The position numbers and the translations under genes were made by a program. Shown here piece by piece: positions 51,446-60,197 of a DNA stretch of 64,000 nt. The notes beneath the pieces are model-generated. The model was given only the letters and a program-made list of their open reading frames with translations, did no database searches and was not told the DNA's origin. Within the stretch, counting starts at the first letter, position 1. Each line of letters opens with the position of its first letter. Source of the stretch: Oxalobacteraceae sp. CFBP 13730 (GTDB taxonomy: Bacteria > Pseudomonadota > Gammaproteobacteria > Burkholderiales > Burkholderiaceae_D); the NCBI GenBank assembly GCA_014841835.1, contig JACYUQ010000002.1, positions 248,001-312,000 of the forward strand. Reading direction: 5' to 3'.

Positions 51446-52636
51446 ATGACATTCCATCGCGTTCTGACGCTCGCAGTTCTTCTGGCCGTCGCGCACATCG
51501 CCGCCGCCCCACGTGCCCGTGCAGACATCGGCTGCGGCCAGCCATGCCGTGGCCTGGTGCTCGAAGCGAAAAGCCTGGAAGGGCAGGCGCGATACCAGGA
51601 AGCGCTGACCAAATACAAGAAGGCCGAGCAGGCCGATCCGACCGCCTCGATGCCCCTGTCGCTGGCGGCTGGCCTGGTGCTGAAACTGTCGACGGTGGCG
51701 CCGCAGGACAAGGCGCAGCAGCTGCGCGACATGTCACGCGCGCTGGCCGAGCGGGCGGCGCAGCTGGAAGCGGACGACCCGGTGGCGCAGGAAGTCTTGC
51801 GCATGCTGGACGATCCGGCGCCGCCGCCACTGCATCAGCCGAACGCCAGGGCGGCGAAACTGATGGCCGAAGGCGAGGCGGCGTTTGCGCGCCAGGACCT
51901 CAGGCTGGCGCTGGCGAAGTACGAAGCGACGATGCTGGCCGATCCACAGTATTCCAGCGCCTGGGTCGCCGCCGGAAACTGCCTTTATATGCAAAGCAGC
52001 TGGACGCGCGCCGAGACGCTGTTTCGCGCCGCGACCGTGATCGAGCCGCATAATTCGCAGGCCTGGCGCTACCTGTCCGACGTGCTGTTCTACCAGGACC
52101 AGCGAACAGCGGCCGAAGCGGCGCTGTACAAGGCCATCGAGGCCGATCCGTCGCAGCGGCTCACCTGGGGCAAGCTGGCCGGATACAGGGCCAGCGCCGG
52201 CATGCCGTTGGCAACACTGGGCCTGCGCCGTGGTGTGCGCGTCATGGAAAACGCGCAGGGCGAGTACGTGATCAGTCTCGACCCGCAGACGGACGCGGAG
52301 AAGACGTCCGATCACGCAATCCGGCTGGTGCTGGGCATGACGGAAGCCCAGCTGCGCACGGACGACAAGGACCGGCGCAAGTCGGCTTTCGAGATCGAGC
52401 TCGCAACGTGGCGCCAGGCGCTCAAGACCGCCGATGAGGCCGAGGCCAGGGGCGACGCGGGCATGCTTGATCCCGGCTTGCTGCAGGTGCGGGCGCTGGC
52501 GCGGCAAGGTCAGCTCGAACCTGCGATCCTGCTCCTGATGTTCCGCCAGGCCTACCGGCCGGCCCTGCAGGCGTGGATTGCCGCGAATCCGGGCGGGGTC
52601 AAGTACTTCATCGACCGCTATGGCGTGATGCCGTGA
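51446..52636 (+). CDS. exported TPR-repeat protein
   Basis: A 396-residue protein with a probable signal peptide (MTFHRVLTLAVLLAVAHIAAAPRARA). It holds TPR-like repeats near 40-75 (ARYQEALTKYKKAEQADPT) and 130-235 (EGEAAFARQDLRLALAKYEATMLADP, then two more). The C-terminal 150 residues have no domain I recognise. TPR arrays mediate protein assembly; being periplasmic, it may serve an envelope complex, but nothing nearby suggests which. Confidence 0.78.
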   Translation: MTFHRVLTLAVLLAVAHIAAAPRARADIGCGQPCRGLVLEAKSLEGQARYQEALTKYKKAEQADPTASMPLSLAAGLVLKLSTVAPQDKAQQLRDMSRALAERAAQLEADDPVAQEVLRMLDDPAPPPLHQPNARAAKLMAEGEAAFARQDLRLALAKYEATMLADPQYSSAWVAAGNCLYMQSSWTRAETLFRAATVIEPHNSQAWRYLSDVLFYQDQRTAAEAALYKAIEADPSQRLTWGKLAGYRASAGMPLATLGLRRGVRVMENAQGEYVISLDPQTDAEKTSDHAIRLVLGMTEAQLRTDDKDRRKSAFEIELATWRQALKTADEAEARGDAGMLDPGLLQVRALARQGQLEPAILLLMFRQAYRPALQAWIAANPGGVKYFIDRYGVMP

Positions 52637-52706
52637 GGGCTGTGCGCTTGTGCCGGTAGCGGCTGGCGGGCGCTGGCTCCCGGCCGCGACGCGTATAGTC
52701 GGGCGT

Positions 52707-53072
52707 ATGCCATCTTCTTCCCGTTATCCGAACACGCCGGACGGCCGCTACTTCGTGGTCAAGGGCCGCCTCTGGCGCAGCAGCAATCCGCATCTGGCGC
52801 CGGACGAGCGGCAGCAACTGGTGAATCAGCTGATGAACGCACGGCGGCAGGTCGGGGCGGCGCTCAAGGCGAACGATGACGCGGCCGAGCGCGCGGCCCG
52901 CGCCGATGTCGACGCGGCCAAGCGGGCATTGGGAGAGCGCGGACCGGTCTGGTGGACCGACGGGGCGCCGGATTACAACCGGCGCATGGCGGTCAATACG
53001 CCGTATGCGGCGTGGTTTGAGGCGCTTGAGCAGGTGGAGTCCGAGTCCGGGCCTTCGCACACTCGCGCGTGA
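52707..53072 (+). CDS. conserved hypothetical protein
   Basis: A 121-residue soluble protein, rich in Ala and Arg, with a tryptophan-containing GPVWWTDGAPDYNRRM motif and an earlier VVKGRLWRSSNPHLAP motif. The spacing of these motifs around a charged helix suggests a real conserved family, but I do not recognise it. The ATG at 52707 follows GGGCGT, not a good ribosome site. The stop is 3 bp from the convergent arfB stop. Confidence 0.65.
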   Translation: MPSSSRYPNTPDGRYFVVKGRLWRSSNPHLAPDERQQLVNQLMNARRQVGAALKANDDAAERAARADVDAAKRALGERGPVWWTDGAPDYNRRMAVNTPYAAWFEALEQVESESGPSHTRA

Positions 53073-53075
53073 CGA

Positions 53076-53483
53076 TCAGTCAGTGAGCTTGCCCCGCAGC
53101 GCCTTGGTCTGGCTGCTGCGGGTCTTGCCGTCGAGCCGGCGCAGTTGCGAGCCGCGCGTCGGCCGGGTGGGGCGCCGGGTGACCGGCACGATTGCCGCCT
53201 TGTCGACCAGTTCCTGCAGGCGCCGCAGGGCGTCTTCCTTGTTCTGTTCCAGGCTGCGCGACTGCTGCGCCTTGAGCACCAGCACGCCTTCCTGCGTGAT
53301 GCGCGCGTCGCGCAGCGCCAGCAGGCGCTCCTTGACCGGTTGTGGCAGCGAGGACGCCGCGATGTCGAAGCGCGCATGCACGGCGCACGAGACCTTGTTG
53401 ACGTTCTGCCCGCCCGGGCCCTGGGCCCGGATCGCGCTGAATTCGACTTCGGCTGGATTGACATGTGGAGTGAGTGCGGCCAT
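53076..53483 (-). CDS. arfB: alternative ribosome-rescue peptidyl-tRNA hydrolase
   Basis: Releases nascent peptides from ribosomes stalled without a stop codon. The 135-residue product has the release-factor GGQ motif in RAQGPGGQNVNKVSCAVHARFD and the basic, unstructured C-terminal tail (RRPTRPTRGSQLRR, RSSQTKALRGK) that enters the empty mRNA channel. Length matches ArfB/YaeJ (about 140). Start at 53483 (MAALTPHVNPAEVEF) is where homologues begin; further upstream codons are low-complexity. Confidence 0.92.
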   Translation of the reverse strand: MAALTPHVNPAEVEFSAIRAQGPGGQNVNKVSCAVHARFDIAASSLPQPVKERLLALRDARITQEGVLVLKAQQSRSLEQNKEDALRRLQELVDKAAIVPVTRRPTRPTRGSQLRRLDGKTRSSQTKALRGKLTD

Positions 53484-53674
53484 CTTGGTCCTGTGTGCAT
53501 GATGCGCCGTGCAGGGTCGCAGGAGCAGGGGCATTGTAAGCGCTGGCGTGTCGGCCTGCTTGCGTGTTGCGGCGCTGGCGGCGCTGGCGGCGGGGCGCGA
53601 AACTGACGCGCCTCCAGCAATGATTGTCAAAAGCGACGACAATACCGGCCTACTTTCTTTCGCACGGTCCTGTC

Positions 53675-54892
53675 ATGTCCAATTCTTCCACTCTGTCGAT
53701 GGCGCCCCGCGTCGACCTCAATGTGCGCCCGCTTGGCGTGGCGTTGTTCCTGCTCGTGCTTGGCGCGTGGTATCTCGCGCAGGCGGTGAGCGGCCGCCAG
53801 TCGGCGCTGTACATCGTCGGTGCGCTGCTCGGCGTGGCGCTGTACCACGCGGCGTTCGGCTTCACGTCGGCCTGGCGCGTGTTCATTGCCGATGGCCGCG
53901 GCGCCGGCCTGCGCGCGCAGATGGTCATGCTGGCCGTCGGCGTGGCGCTGTTCTTCCCGGCGCTGGCCGCCGGCACGCTGTTCGGCACCCCGGTGACGGG
54001 CCTGGTGCAGCCGGCCGGCACATCGGTGATCTTCGGCGCGTTCATTTTCGGCATCGGCATGCAGCTGGGCGGCGGTTGCGCCTCCGGCACGCTGTACACC
54101 GTGGGTGGCGGCAGCACGCGCATGATCGTCACGCTGCTGTTCTTCATTATCGGCTCGCTGATCGGCACGGCGCACATGCCGTTCTGGACGGCGATGCCGC
54201 AACTGGCGCCGCTGTCGGCCGTCAAGGAACTGGGTCTGGCGCCTGCGCTGGCGCTGAACTGGGGCATCTTCGCGCTGATCGCATTCATCACGATCCTCGT
54301 CGAAAAGCGCCGCCACGGCAAGCTGGTGCCGGCGCACGTGCAGCCGCCGCATCGCTCGCCATGGCTGCATGGCCCATGGCCGCTGCTGGCCGGCGCGCTC
54401 GCGCTGGTGGTGCTCAACTTCGCGACGCTGGCGCTGTCCGGCCGCCCGTGGGGCGTCACATCAGCGTTCGCACTGTGGGGTGCGAAAGCGGCTGCAGTGA
54501 TGGGCATCGATACGGCCAGCTGGGCGTACTGGTCCACGACAGCCAACGCCGCCGCACTGGCCTCGCCGATCTCGCAGGACGTCACGTCGGTGATGGACAT
54601 CGGCATCGTGCTGGGCGCGATGCTGGCAGCGGCGCTCGCCGGCCGCTACGCGCCAGTCTGGCGCCTGCCGCTGCGCTCGCTGATGGCCGCCATCGTCGGC
54701 GGCCTGCTGCTGGGCTACGGCGCCCGCCTGGCCTACGGCTGCAATATCGGCGCGTACTTCAGCGGCATCCTGTCGGGCAGCCTGCACGGCTGGCTGTGGC
54801 TGGTCGTCGCCTTCATCGGCAACATCGTCGGCACCCGCCTGCGCCCGTTCTTCGGCCTCGAAGTCGAGCGCCTGAAACCCACCGCCTGCTAA
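53675..54892 (+). CDS. YeeE/YedE family membrane transporter
   Basis: A 405-residue inner-membrane protein with about ten helices and two copies of the YeeE/YedE half: FGIGMQLGGGCASGTLYTVGGG in the first and YGARLAYGCNIGAYFSG in the second. Each contains a conserved Gly-Cys centre, which in TsuA-type members lines a thiosulfate path. Family members move sulfur- or selenium-containing compounds. No TusA-like partner gene is adjacent. The ATG at 53675 is favoured because it leads into MSNSS... before the first helix; ribosome site is poor. AT-rich repeats follow the stop within 9 bp. Confidence 0.87.
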   Translation: MSNSSTLSMAPRVDLNVRPLGVALFLLVLGAWYLAQAVSGRQSALYIVGALLGVALYHAAFGFTSAWRVFIADGRGAGLRAQMVMLAVGVALFFPALAAGTLFGTPVTGLVQPAGTSVIFGAFIFGIGMQLGGGCASGTLYTVGGGSTRMIVTLLFFIIGSLIGTAHMPFWTAMPQLAPLSAVKELGLAPALALNWGIFALIAFITILVEKRRHGKLVPAHVQPPHRSPWLHGPWPLLAGALALVVLNFATLALSGRPWGVTSAFALWGAKAAAVMGIDTASWAYWSTTANAAALASPISQDVTSVMDIGIVLGAMLAAALAGRYAPVWRLPLRSLMAAIVGGLLLGYGARLAYGCNIGAYFSGILSGSLHGWLWLVVAFIGNIVGTRLRPFFGLEVERLKPTAC

Positions 54893-54900
54893 GCAAAAAG

Positions 54901-54971
54901 TAGGGTCAGTGTCAATTTATTGACCAATTGATTAACTGAAGTTGTCAAACAATTCGACTCTGACCCTAATT
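54901..54971. repeat. AT-rich intergenic inverted repeat, unit C
   Basis: The left arm TAGGGTCAGTGTCAATTTAT and the right arm TTGTCAAACAATTCGACTCT (then GACCCTAATT) fold back on each other around a short centre with ACTGAAG. It begins 8 bp after the YeeE-type stop and could act as a transcription terminator or RNA stabiliser. Confidence 0.85.
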
Positions 54972-54993
54972 ATCCAAAAGGTAATTGCCCAAC

Positions 54994-55067
54994 AATTGGG
55001 GTCAGAGTCGAATTATTGAGCAATTGAATTACTGAAGTTGTCAAACAATTCGACACTGACCCTATTT
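54994..55067. repeat. AT-rich intergenic inverted repeat, unit D
   Basis: It starts AATTGGGGTCAGAGTCGAAT and ends with TTGTCAAACAATTCGACACT plus GACCCTATTT. Arms match at about 23 of 30 positions, and the unit is nearly identical to unit C over its right half. Its end is 10 bp from the stop of the convergent DUF2807 gene. Confidence 0.85.
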
Positions 55068-55076
55068 GTTTGGGGG

Positions 55077-55883
55077 TTATTCTTCGTAGGTGACGCTGCC
55101 GCTGCCGGTGCGGCTGGTGCTGCGTTCGGCGGGGTTGCCGTAGACTTCGACGTCGCCGCTGCCGCTCAGGGTGATGCGGATGTTGTCGCGGGCCTGGACG
55201 GCGCTGTCGCCGGAGCCGGTCTGGCTCAGCGTGACGTCGCTGGCGCGCAGGTGTTCGGCGTCGAGGCGGCCGGAGCCTGTCGTGTCGGCTTCCAGCGCGC
55301 GGGTGGTGCCGGAGACCGTGATGCTGCCTGAGCCCATCAGGCGGGTTTCCATGCGGTCCATGGCGGCGCCGCCATTGACGTCCAGGTCGCCGCTGCCGGT
55401 CAGGCCGACTGTGGCATCCCGGTAGCGGCCATTGAACCGCACGCTGCCCGAGCCGTTGAGCTGGACCGCGATTGCGTCACCCGAGAAGCCGTTGATCGTG
55501 CTGTCGCCGCTGCCTTCGATCGTCACCGACGTCAGTACCGGCAGCACCAGGTCGACCACCAGCGGTTCGCGGTGGCGCAGCACCATGCCGCGGATGCCGA
55601 TGCGCAGGACCTTGCCGTCACCCGTGACCTCGACATTGCCCAGCATGCGCTGCTCGCCGCTGACCCGCAGCAGCGGCGTGGCGCCGTAACGCAGGTTCAG
55701 GTTGATGGGGCCGTCGACTTCGACGATCTCCACGCCGGCCGGTACCGGACGCGTGTCCTGGGCGACGGCGCGGCCTTCGGCGGCGCTGACCGTGCCGCTG
55801 GCCTTGAGCATGCTGTAGCTCAGCGCGACCAGCACGGCTGCCAGCAGCAGCAGGCTGAAGCCCACTTTCATCAATGAGCGCAT
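55077..55883 (-). CDS. DUF2807 (head GIN domain) exported protein
   Basis: A 268-residue protein with an N-terminal membrane anchor or signal (MKVGFSLLLLAAVLVALSYSML) and a repetitive beta-solenoid-like body with repeated G-S-G-D/S turns (EGSGDSTINGF, NGSGSVRFNGR, TGSGDLDVNGG, MGSGSITVSG, SGSGDVEVYG). This is the DUF2807 pattern. It probably lies in the periplasm, anchored in the inner membrane. Role unknown. The DUF1700 gene lies 5 bp upstream on the same strand, and this pairing of domains suggests a shared envelope function. Confidence 0.88.
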   Translation of the reverse strand: MRSLMKVGFSLLLLAAVLVALSYSMLKASGTVSAAEGRAVAQDTRPVPAGVEIVEVDGPINLNLRYGATPLLRVSGEQRMLGNVEVTGDGKVLRIGIRGMVLRHREPLVVDLVLPVLTSVTIEGSGDSTINGFSGDAIAVQLNGSGSVRFNGRYRDATVGLTGSGDLDVNGGAAMDRMETRLMGSGSITVSGTTRALEADTTGSGRLDAEHLRASDVTLSQTGSGDSAVQARDNIRITLSGSGDVEVYGNPAERSTSRTGSGSVTYEE

Positions 55884-55888
55884 GGCGG

Positions 55889-56713
55889 CTACCCCTTCAA
55901 CAAGGACATATTCATGTTCACGTAGCGGCGGATGCCGGCGATCGTGTACTTGCTAAATACCAGCGACAGCAGGAACAGCGCGATGCCCCCGAGGATCAGC
56001 CCGCACCCGAGCACCACCTGGGTCGTGCGCGAATCCGGATCGAGGTCGGTCGTGATCTGGATGCGGCGCTCGGCCACCGCTTCGGCGCCGCGCAGCACGC
56101 GCGAGCGCTTCTTGCTCTCGTCAACGACGCTGTCGGCGGCCGGTTCACCGCTGTCGGTATCTGGCCGCGGATCCGGTCGCAGCACCGGCTCCTCATACAC
56201 CTGGATGCCATGCTCGCCGATCGACACCCGGGTCTGGGTCTCGCTCGCGCCGTCGTCGTTCGTGCTATCCATGCGGCTGAGCGGGGCGCTCAGAACCAGT
56301 TCATTCGAGCCGGCCAGGCCACTTGCGGTCACGGCAATCCCCGAGACATACACGCCGAAGGCCGACATGTACAGCGCCATCAGCAGCGACGCAAATACCG
56401 CTGCGGGAATCAGCATGAACAGGTTGAATACCAGCAGCCCGAAGCCCGACACCAGGGTGCGCGCCACGCTGCTCGTTGGTGCCGGTTTGTGACTCAGCTG
56501 CGCGAAATGCGCGTTCGTGCGCAGCGTCAGCGCAACCTCGCGCGGATCGCCCAGCTCACGGGCGATATCCTGTTCGGGCGTTCCGAGCGCTGCACCATCG
56601 ACAAAGCGCTGCTCGTACCAGGCCAGTGTCTTGGCCTGCACGTCGGGCGGGAGCCCCATCAACGCCCGCTTGAGCGCGTCGAGGTAATCAAGTTTGGAAA
56701 AAAAGTACGCCAT
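55889..56713 (-). CDS. DUF1700 membrane protein
   Basis: A 274-residue membrane protein. It begins with the DUF1700 signature (YLDALKRALMGLP, then EQDIARELGDPREVA), followed by a hydrophobic pair (about 90-125) and a C-terminal helix (about 235-255, VVLGCGLILGGIALFLLSLVF). The middle is an acidic loop that may face outside. DUF1700 proteins are often paired with PadR regulators and putative adhesin domains; here the partner is the DUF2807 gene and no PadR gene is present. Confidence 0.85.
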   Translation of the reverse strand: MAYFFSKLDYLDALKRALMGLPPDVQAKTLAWYEQRFVDGAALGTPEQDIARELGDPREVALTLRTNAHFAQLSHKPAPTSSVARTLVSGFGLLVFNLFMLIPAAVFASLLMALYMSAFGVYVSGIAVTASGLAGSNELVLSAPLSRMDSTNDDGASETQTRVSIGEHGIQVYEEPVLRPDPRPDTDSGEPAADSVVDESKKRSRVLRGAEAVAERRIQITTDLDPDSRTTQVVLGCGLILGGIALFLLSLVFSKYTIAGIRRYVNMNMSLLKG

Positions 56714-56728
56714 ACGATGCGCGCCGGC

Positions 56729-56890
56729 CTAGTGGTGGCCGAGGCCCGGGATCGCGCCGATCGCGCTGGCCGTGCCGTGTCCGGCACCGCCGATCAGTTC
56801 GGGCATGACGAGTACGAGCGTGCTGGCCGCCACGAGAAGCAGCAGGGCGACCGTTCGCAGTCCGAGTCGGGGTGTCATGGTGATGTCCAT
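56729..56890 (-). CDS. small single-helix membrane protein
   Basis: A 53-residue open frame with one clear hydrophobic helix (TVALLLLVAASTLVLVMPELIGG) and a glycine/histidine-rich end (AIPGLGHH). It begins 19 bp after the hpnE stop and ends 15 bp before the DUF1700 ATG, filling an otherwise empty gap on the same strand. The ribosome site is weak and the length is short, so it may not be translated. Confidence 0.4.
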   Translation of the reverse strand: MDITMTPRLGLRTVALLLLVAASTLVLVMPELIGGAGHGTASAIGAIPGLGHH

Positions 56891-56909
56891 CAGGGGTGTT
56901 TCGATGGTG

Positions 56910-58319
56910 TCACTGTACGGCGTCGGCCGCCGCTGCACCATCGCCGTGCGACAGGCTGCGCTTTTCGCGGGGCAGGGCGCCGTAGGCGAGGATGGCCGTC
57001 GCTGCCGCCTGGCCGCTGAGCACGGCCGTCTCCAGCGTCGCCGGGTAGTCGCTGGCCGTGTAGTCGCCCGCCAGCACCACGCCGGGGAGCGGCGTGACAT
57101 TGGCTGGCCGGACCAGGCCGGGCGCGCAGGTGAACGTCGCGCGCTTTTCCGTGATCAGCTGTGTCCAGACCGGCGTGGCCAGTTCGGGCCGGCCAAAGTC
57201 GTGCGCCAGTTGCGCCGCGATAGCGCCCGCGAGCGCCTCGCGCGGCAGCGCGGCAGCTTCGGCCGCGGCGCTGACGACGACGGCAAACACGCCATCCTGG
57301 CCCGGGTCGAGCTGGGCGCGGTCGAACACGAACTGGCCCCAGCGGCCCGCCTGCGGATCGTCGAGCAGCGCGCAGAACGGCAAGTCCAGGCGCGTGCTAG
57401 GGGCGTATTGCAGGTAGCAGGTGGCGATCGGCTCGTACGTGAAACCATCCAGTTGCGCGCCAAGTGCGGCGCAGTCGGCAAACGGCGCCAGCAGCGTGGC
57501 GCTGGTACTGGCGGGCGTGGCCAGCACCACGGCATCGACCCGCTCCTCGCCCGCGCCCGTCGTCAGGCACCAGCCATCGCCATCCACGTTGCGCGCAATC
57601 GCCGCAACCTTGACGCCAACGCGCACTGCGTGGCCTTCACGCGCCAGCCAGGCACCGGCAGGCTCCGGAAACAGCGCACCCATCGCCACGCGCGGCAGCA
57701 GCATGTCGGATGCTGCACGCCGGCTGGCGCCCAGGCTGTCGCGCAGCACGGCCAGAAACACATTGGCCGATGCGCGCTCGGGCGGCGTATTGAGCGCCGC
57801 GATGCACAGCGGGCGCCACATCAGTGTCGTGAGTCGCTCGGTCTGATCGAAGCGTTCGAGCAGTTCGGCCACCGTGCAATCGACGTCCAGTGCCCAGCCC
57901 ATCCAGCGCCCGGCGCTGTTGAAGCGGGCCAACGCCAGCTTGTCGGCGCGGGCCAGGCCTTTCGCGCGCAGCAGCGCGAACGCCAGGTGCAGCGGTGCGG
58001 GCAGGCGCGGCGCGACGAAATCCATGCCGGCGCCGCCGGGCGGATAGCGCATCTGCACCGGCAGACGCAGCAATGCAGCATCAGGATCGACACCCACCTG
58101 GCGCAGCATGCGCAGCGATTCGACGTACGCGCCCAGCAGGATGTGCTGGCCGTTGTCCAGCGCCAGACCGCGCACGTCGACCCCACGGGCGCGCCCGCCG
58201 AGTGTACGCGCCGCTTCGAACAGGATGACGTCCGCGCCCTTGCGGGCCAGCGTGACTGCTGCCGCGCAGCCGGCCCAGCCGGCACCGACGACTGCAACGC
58301 GCAGCCTAGGTGCGGACAT
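56910..58319 (-). CDS. hpnE: hydroxysqualene dehydroxylase
   Basis: An FAD-dependent amine-oxidase-fold enzyme that reduces hydroxysqualene to squalene, the third step of the HpnCDE route. The 469-residue product starts MSAPRLRVAVVGAGWAGCAAA (dinucleotide motif), has RTLGGRARGV and LDNGQHILLGAY typical of HpnE/carotenoid-desaturase relatives, and ends with the FAD motif VVLAGDYTASDYPATLETAVLSG. The ATG at 58319 overlaps hpnD by 14 bp and has GGAAGA upstream. Confidence 0.93.
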   Translation of the reverse strand: MSAPRLRVAVVGAGWAGCAAAVTLARKGADVILFEAARTLGGRARGVDVRGLALDNGQHILLGAYVESLRMLRQVGVDPDAALLRLPVQMRYPPGGAGMDFVAPRLPAPLHLAFALLRAKGLARADKLALARFNSAGRWMGWALDVDCTVAELLERFDQTERLTTLMWRPLCIAALNTPPERASANVFLAVLRDSLGASRRAASDMLLPRVAMGALFPEPAGAWLAREGHAVRVGVKVAAIARNVDGDGWCLTTGAGEERVDAVVLATPASTSATLLAPFADCAALGAQLDGFTYEPIATCYLQYAPSTRLDLPFCALLDDPQAGRWGQFVFDRAQLDPGQDGVFAVVVSAAAEAAALPREALAGAIAAQLAHDFGRPELATPVWTQLITEKRATFTCAPGLVRPANVTPLPGVVLAGDYTASDYPATLETAVLSGQAAATAILAYGALPREKRSLSHGDGAAAADAVQ

Positions 58320-59139
58320 ACGTCTTCCACGCCAGCCACAGCTTGCGCAGCGGCGTGAGCGAGATGCGTTGATTGAGCACGTGGTAGCCGTCGCGCTGGA
58401 TTTCATCGAGCAGCGTGCGGTAGATCGACGCCATCATGAGTCCCGGGCGCTGGGCGCGCCGGTCTTCCTTCGGCAGCAGGGCCAGCGCTTCGTCGTAGAT
58501 GGCTTGCGCGCGCTTGGCCTGGAACGCCATCAGCGCCTCGAATTTCTCGCTGTGCTGGAGCTTGAGCAGGTCGTTCGCCGTCACGCCGAACTGCTGAAGC
58601 TCGTTCACCGGCAGGTAGATGCGGCCCTTGCGCGCGTCGTCGCCCACATCGCGGATGATGTTCGTCAGCTGGAACGCGAGGCCCAGTTTTTCGGCATATG
58701 CGAGCGTCTGGGGATTGGTGTAGCCGAAAATGCTGGCCGACAGGATGCCGACCACGCCCGCCACGTGCCAGCAATAGCGCTGCAGGCCCGGGTAATCGAG
58801 GTAGCGGCTCTGGTCGAGGTCCATCTCCATGCCGTTGACGATTGCCTGCAGGTGTTGTTCTTCCAGCTTGTAGACGGCGATATGGGGCTGCAGCGCCAGC
58901 ATCACCGGGTGCGTTGGCGTGCCTGCATACATTTTCGAGACCTCGGTGCGCCACCATGCCAGCTTGATGCGCGCAACCGATCCGTCGGTGGCTTCGTCGA
59001 CCGTGTCGTCCACCTCGCGGCAAAAGGCGTACAACGCCGTGATCGCGCGCCGGCGTTCGGGCGGCAAAAACAGGAAGCTGTAGTAGAAACTGGAGCCGCT
59101 TTGAACGGTCTTTTGCTGGCAGTATTCGTCTGGAGACAT
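58306..59139 (-). CDS. hpnD: presqualene diphosphate synthase
   Basis: Couples two farnesyl diphosphates to presqualene diphosphate. The 277-residue protein has both Asp-rich motifs of trans-isoprenoid synthases, CREVDDTVDEATD and NIIRDVGDDARKGRIYLP, and begins MSPDEYCQQKTVQSGSSFYYSF, the usual HpnD start. An upstream in-frame GTG would add 13 residues without support. It is the middle gene of hpnC-hpnD-hpnE. Confident identity; product use (hopanoid or other squalene derivative) depends on genes not in this window. Confidence 0.94.
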   Translation of the reverse strand: MSPDEYCQQKTVQSGSSFYYSFLFLPPERRRAITALYAFCREVDDTVDEATDGSVARIKLAWWRTEVSKMYAGTPTHPVMLALQPHIAVYKLEEQHLQAIVNGMEMDLDQSRYLDYPGLQRYCWHVAGVVGILSASIFGYTNPQTLAYAEKLGLAFQLTNIIRDVGDDARKGRIYLPVNELQQFGVTANDLLKLQHSEKFEALMAFQAKRAQAIYDEALALLPKEDRRAQRPGLMMASIYRTLLDEIQRDGYHVLNQRISLTPLRKLWLAWKTYVRT

Positions 59140-59244
59140 GAAAATCGTCGTGGAGTGCTGGTTGGGCGGCTGCGGCACGGCTGTGCCGTCAGGCGAGCAT
59201 TCTAGCAGGGTAGACAGCGCAGCCGGCGATGTGCGCCGTGACTT

Positions 59245-60054
59245 TTACATGCGCAGTGCGCCCCAGCCCACGGCGACCCAATCGGCGGGGCCCAGGGTCG
59301 GGCGGCGTCGGTACACATCGTAACCGGCGCGCTCGATCCGGTCGAGGATGCGCAAGCCGCCTTGCACGATCATGCGCAGCTCCCAGCCAATCCGTCCCGG
59401 CAGCCGCCCGGCCAGCGGCGCGCCGGACAGCATCAGCGCACGGGCACGCTCGACCTCGAAGCGCATCAGCGCCTGAAACGGCGCATCGACGACGCCCGCC
59501 TTCAGCGCCGTTTCGCTGACCTTGAAGCGCGCGAGGTCTTCCAGCGGCAGGTAGATCCGGCCCTTGGTCAGGTCGATCGCCACGTCCTGGATGAAGTTAA
59601 TCAGTTGCAGCGCGCTGCAGATCGCATCCGAGTCGCGCAGGTTGACCGCGTCGTCGGCTTCGTACAGCGCCAGCATCAGGCGTCCGACCGGGTTGGCCGA
59701 GCGGCGGCAATAATCGAGCAGGCTCGCGTATTCCTGGTAGCGGGGTGTGACGACATCCTGCCGGAACGCCGACAGCAGGTCGCGCATCGGCGCGACCGAC
59801 AGCCGGTACTGCGCCACGATGCCGGCCAGCCGCGCAAACATCGGCTCATCGGGAACGCTGCCGGCCTCGATGCGGTCCAACTGCTGGTCGTAAGCTTGCA
59901 GCGCCGCCAGCCGCTCACCGGGCGATGCGTCGCCTTCATCGGCCAAATCGTCGGCACTGCGCGCAAAGGCGTAGATCGCCTCAACCGCCGGCACCAGGCG
60001 GCGCGGCAGCAGGATCGACGCAACAGGAAAGTTCTCGTAGTGATCAACGGCCAT
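59245..60054 (-). CDS. hpnC: squalene synthase HpnC (hydroxysqualene synthase)
   Basis: Converts presqualene diphosphate to hydroxysqualene. The 269-residue protein has the first Asp-rich motif as ARSADDLADEGD and the second as NFIQDVAIDLTKGRIYLP, and starts VDHYENFPVASILLP as HpnC proteins do. It is the first gene of hpnCDE; 105 bp separate it from hpnD. No shc (squalene-hopene cyclase) or other hpn gene is visible here. The divergent gene is an RND adaptor, a frequent companion of hopanoid clusters only in the case of HpnN, which this is not. Confidence 0.93.
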   Translation of the reverse strand: MAVDHYENFPVASILLPRRLVPAVEAIYAFARSADDLADEGDASPGERLAALQAYDQQLDRIEAGSVPDEPMFARLAGIVAQYRLSVAPMRDLLSAFRQDVVTPRYQEYASLLDYCRRSANPVGRLMLALYEADDAVNLRDSDAICSALQLINFIQDVAIDLTKGRIYLPLEDLARFKVSETALKAGVVDAPFQALMRFEVERARALMLSGAPLAGRLPGRIGWELRMIVQGGLRILDRIERAGYDVYRRRPTLGPADWVAVGWGALRM

Positions 60055-60078
60055 GTTTAGAGGGAAGACGCTAAAGTC

Positions 60079-60107
60079 GTCACATTGTCTATTTGCATGA
60101 TTATAAT
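60079..60107 (+). promoter_or_regulatory. predicted promoter of the RND efflux operon
   Basis: A perfect TATAAT (60102-60107) with GTCACA (60079-60084) 17 bp upstream, the only AT-rich patch between hpnC and the efflux genes. The -10 region is symmetrical (ATTATAAT), so it may also serve hpnCDE on the other strand. Confidence 0.5.
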
Positions 60108-60197
60108 TGCTGAATTACAAACTGGCGCCAACGCAGCACGCGACGCGCCGCCAGCTTCGGCGCGAGACGCCGCATGTCACGTCAAAGGAACACCACC

